DNA from: Sphingobium jiangsuense
Lineage (GTDB): Bacteria > Pseudomonadota > Alphaproteobacteria > Sphingomonadales > Sphingomonadaceae
Direction: 5' to 3'
DNA: 64,000 bases
NCBI RefSeq assembly: GCF_014196495.1
Contig: NZ_JACIDT010000020.1
Coordinates: forward strand, 1-64,000
The translations under genes were made by a program, and so were the position numbers. Below, in pieces: positions 63,434-64,000 of this stretch (its first letter is position 1; each line of letters opens with the position of its first letter). Under the pieces are notes generated by a model. It saw nothing but the letters and a program-made list of their open reading frames with translations. It was not told where the DNA came from and searched no databases.

Positions 63434-63510
63434 GGCGGAGTAGCTCAGCTGGTTAGAGCAGCGGAATCATAATCCGCGTGTCGGGGGTTCGAGTCCCTCC
63501 TCCGCTACCA
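63434..63510 (+). tRNA. tRNA-Met (elongator, anticodon CAT)
   Basis: A 77-nt cloverleaf: acceptor GGCGGAG with CTCCGCT (one G-T pair at the end), D-arm AGCTCAGCTGGTTAGAGC and anticodon stem CGGA/TCCG with loop ATCATAA (CAT). The T-arm reads GGGGGTTCGAGTCCCTC and CCA is encoded. The acceptor is not the initiator type, so this is elongator Met. Its 3' end borders possible island DNA. Confidence 0.93.
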
Positions 63511-63598
63511 AAAATCAACAACTTAGCATCGATCAAGAGAAGCGGTTTACAAACTACTGTAAACTTTTCTGGCGAATCATGCCAGCGAGGGCCGCGAT

Positions 63599-63973
63599 AT
63601 GAGCGCCCGCGCTCTCCCGAATGAGAATGGTGTTTACGATCCGCAGGAATGCTTGACCCTGCATCGTGACGCCAAAGGCTGGTGCGGGTTGCCGACCGCC
63701 GAAATCAAATTGATCGACCTCGGCGATTATTGGTTATGGGCGACTGGTTTCCAGATGATGCAAGGCGATTGCTGCGGGAGCGCTTCGCCGCTCAGTGATA
63801 TGCACGGACGACGTGCGCCGACACGCGATGCAGCCATCGATGCTGCTGGAGAATATTTGCGCGGACGGATAGAGACGCGCGCTAACGAAAGCATCGACGC
63901 TCGCCGCATAGTCGCTTGGTTGGACAGCTTGCGCCCCGCCCAGCCCGACCTGTTCGCGAGGGCGGAAGCATGA
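63599..63973 (+). CDS. Hypothetical accessory-region protein
   Basis: A 124-residue protein that I do not recognise as a named family. It starts MSARALPNENGVYDPQECLTL and contains clustered cysteines (C18, C29, C58, C59) and several tryptophans. It ends with a helical region. It lies 88 bp after tRNA-Met in DNA that is visibly less GC-rich than the rest of the window. Its stop overlaps the start of the next gene (ATGA). Likely mobile-element cargo; I infer this from position and composition. Confidence 0.65.
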   Translation: MSARALPNENGVYDPQECLTLHRDAKGWCGLPTAEIKLIDLGDYWLWATGFQMMQGDCCGSASPLSDMHGRRAPTRDAAIDAAGEYLRGRIETRANESIDARRIVAWLDSLRPAQPDLFARAEA

Positions 63974-64000
63974 ACGCCCCGACCCGCCCTCTACTTCGCT
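63970..64000 (+). CDS. Partial gene, possible D12-class adenine DNA methyltransferase
   Basis: Only the first ten codons are in the window (MNAPTRPLLR). They overlap the upstream stop (ATGA). The RPLLR start resembles the conserved beginning of phage and island Dam-type (D12) DNA methyltransferases, where the next residues are usually YHGGKW. This is a guess from ten residues; the rest lies beyond the window. Confidence 0.3.
   Translation, partial: MNAPTRPLLR

Noticed and set aside
63599-63973. Naming the post-tRNA gene as a known phage protein
   Set aside because: No family is recognised with confidence; position and composition only suggest accessory DNA.

Overview
The window looks like a chromosomal segment of an alphaproteobacterium of the order Sphingomonadales (Sphingomonas, Sphingobium or Sphingopyxis type). 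The evidence is the high GC content, a MucR/Ros regulator, an RcdA-like (DUF1465) protein, a DksA with only one zinc-finger cysteine, a Fur lacking the CxxC zinc site, NfuA beside TsaB, and several small proteins of a type I associate with sphingomonads. Species-level placement is not possible from sequence reading alone. Gene density is high. Many neighbours are translationally coupled by ATGA or TGATG overlaps.

Layout. 1-7.1 kb: an EAL/GGDEF c-di-GMP protein facing a leftward run of cca, a CoA-type Nudix hydrolase, a DUF1285 protein, rarA and a glycosyltransferase. 7.2-15.2 kb: a small HNH protein, then a leftward block for RNA modification, ribosome maturation and envelope functions (corC, ybeY, phoH, miaB, plsC, fur, mucR, rimI, tsaB, nfuA). 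15.5-22.5 kb: a DEAD-box helicase, a periplasmic M16 peptidase, a small GIY-YIG gene bounded by inverted hairpin repeats, and hslVU. 22.6-28.4 kb: tRNA-Val, acyl-CoA synthetase, msrA, aqpZ, a small lipoprotein, Sua5/TsaC and a DUF815 ATPase. 28.6-36.7 kb: a membrane-anchored sorbosone/glucose-dehydrogenase-like protein, small unknown proteins, argC with an NlpC/P60 hydrolase, an M17 aminopeptidase, a DUF3298 lipoprotein and rimO. 36.9-41.2 kb: a K+ channel, surE, serS and a Ser/Thr-repeat secreted protein with a PEP-CTERM-like tail. 41.5-50.3 kb: dksA, two DUF465 genes, rcdA-like, tamA and tamB. 50.8-55.0 kb: glnA-glnB, then folE with a pteridine-reductase-like SDR, and a GFA-family protein. 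55.3-61.3 kb: rpsF-rpsR-rplI facing the fatty-acid cluster fabD-fabG-acpP-fabF with mltG. 61.5-64.0 kb: a lipoprotein, an FAD-dependent reductase, tRNA-Met and what may be the left edge of a genomic island.

Most of the window is conserved housekeeping. The unexplained material is in the intergenic spaces. At least five composite two-hairpin repeats lie at 65-160, 7548-7625, 27184-27262, 28443-28520 and 50405-50481. All have CGTCA/TGACG-type ends, apart from one base changed at the right end of the first. A second family with the same ends but different interiors lies at 36765-36876 and 55127-55237. The most striking locus is 19855-20240. There a single 95-residue GIY-YIG nuclease-like gene is precisely bracketed by two inverted, identical copies of the repeat hairpin. 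The unit resembles a minimal mobile element or a REP-plus-dedicated-nuclease system, with GIY-YIG taking the place of the RAYT transposase. It is the best candidate here for an undescribed system.
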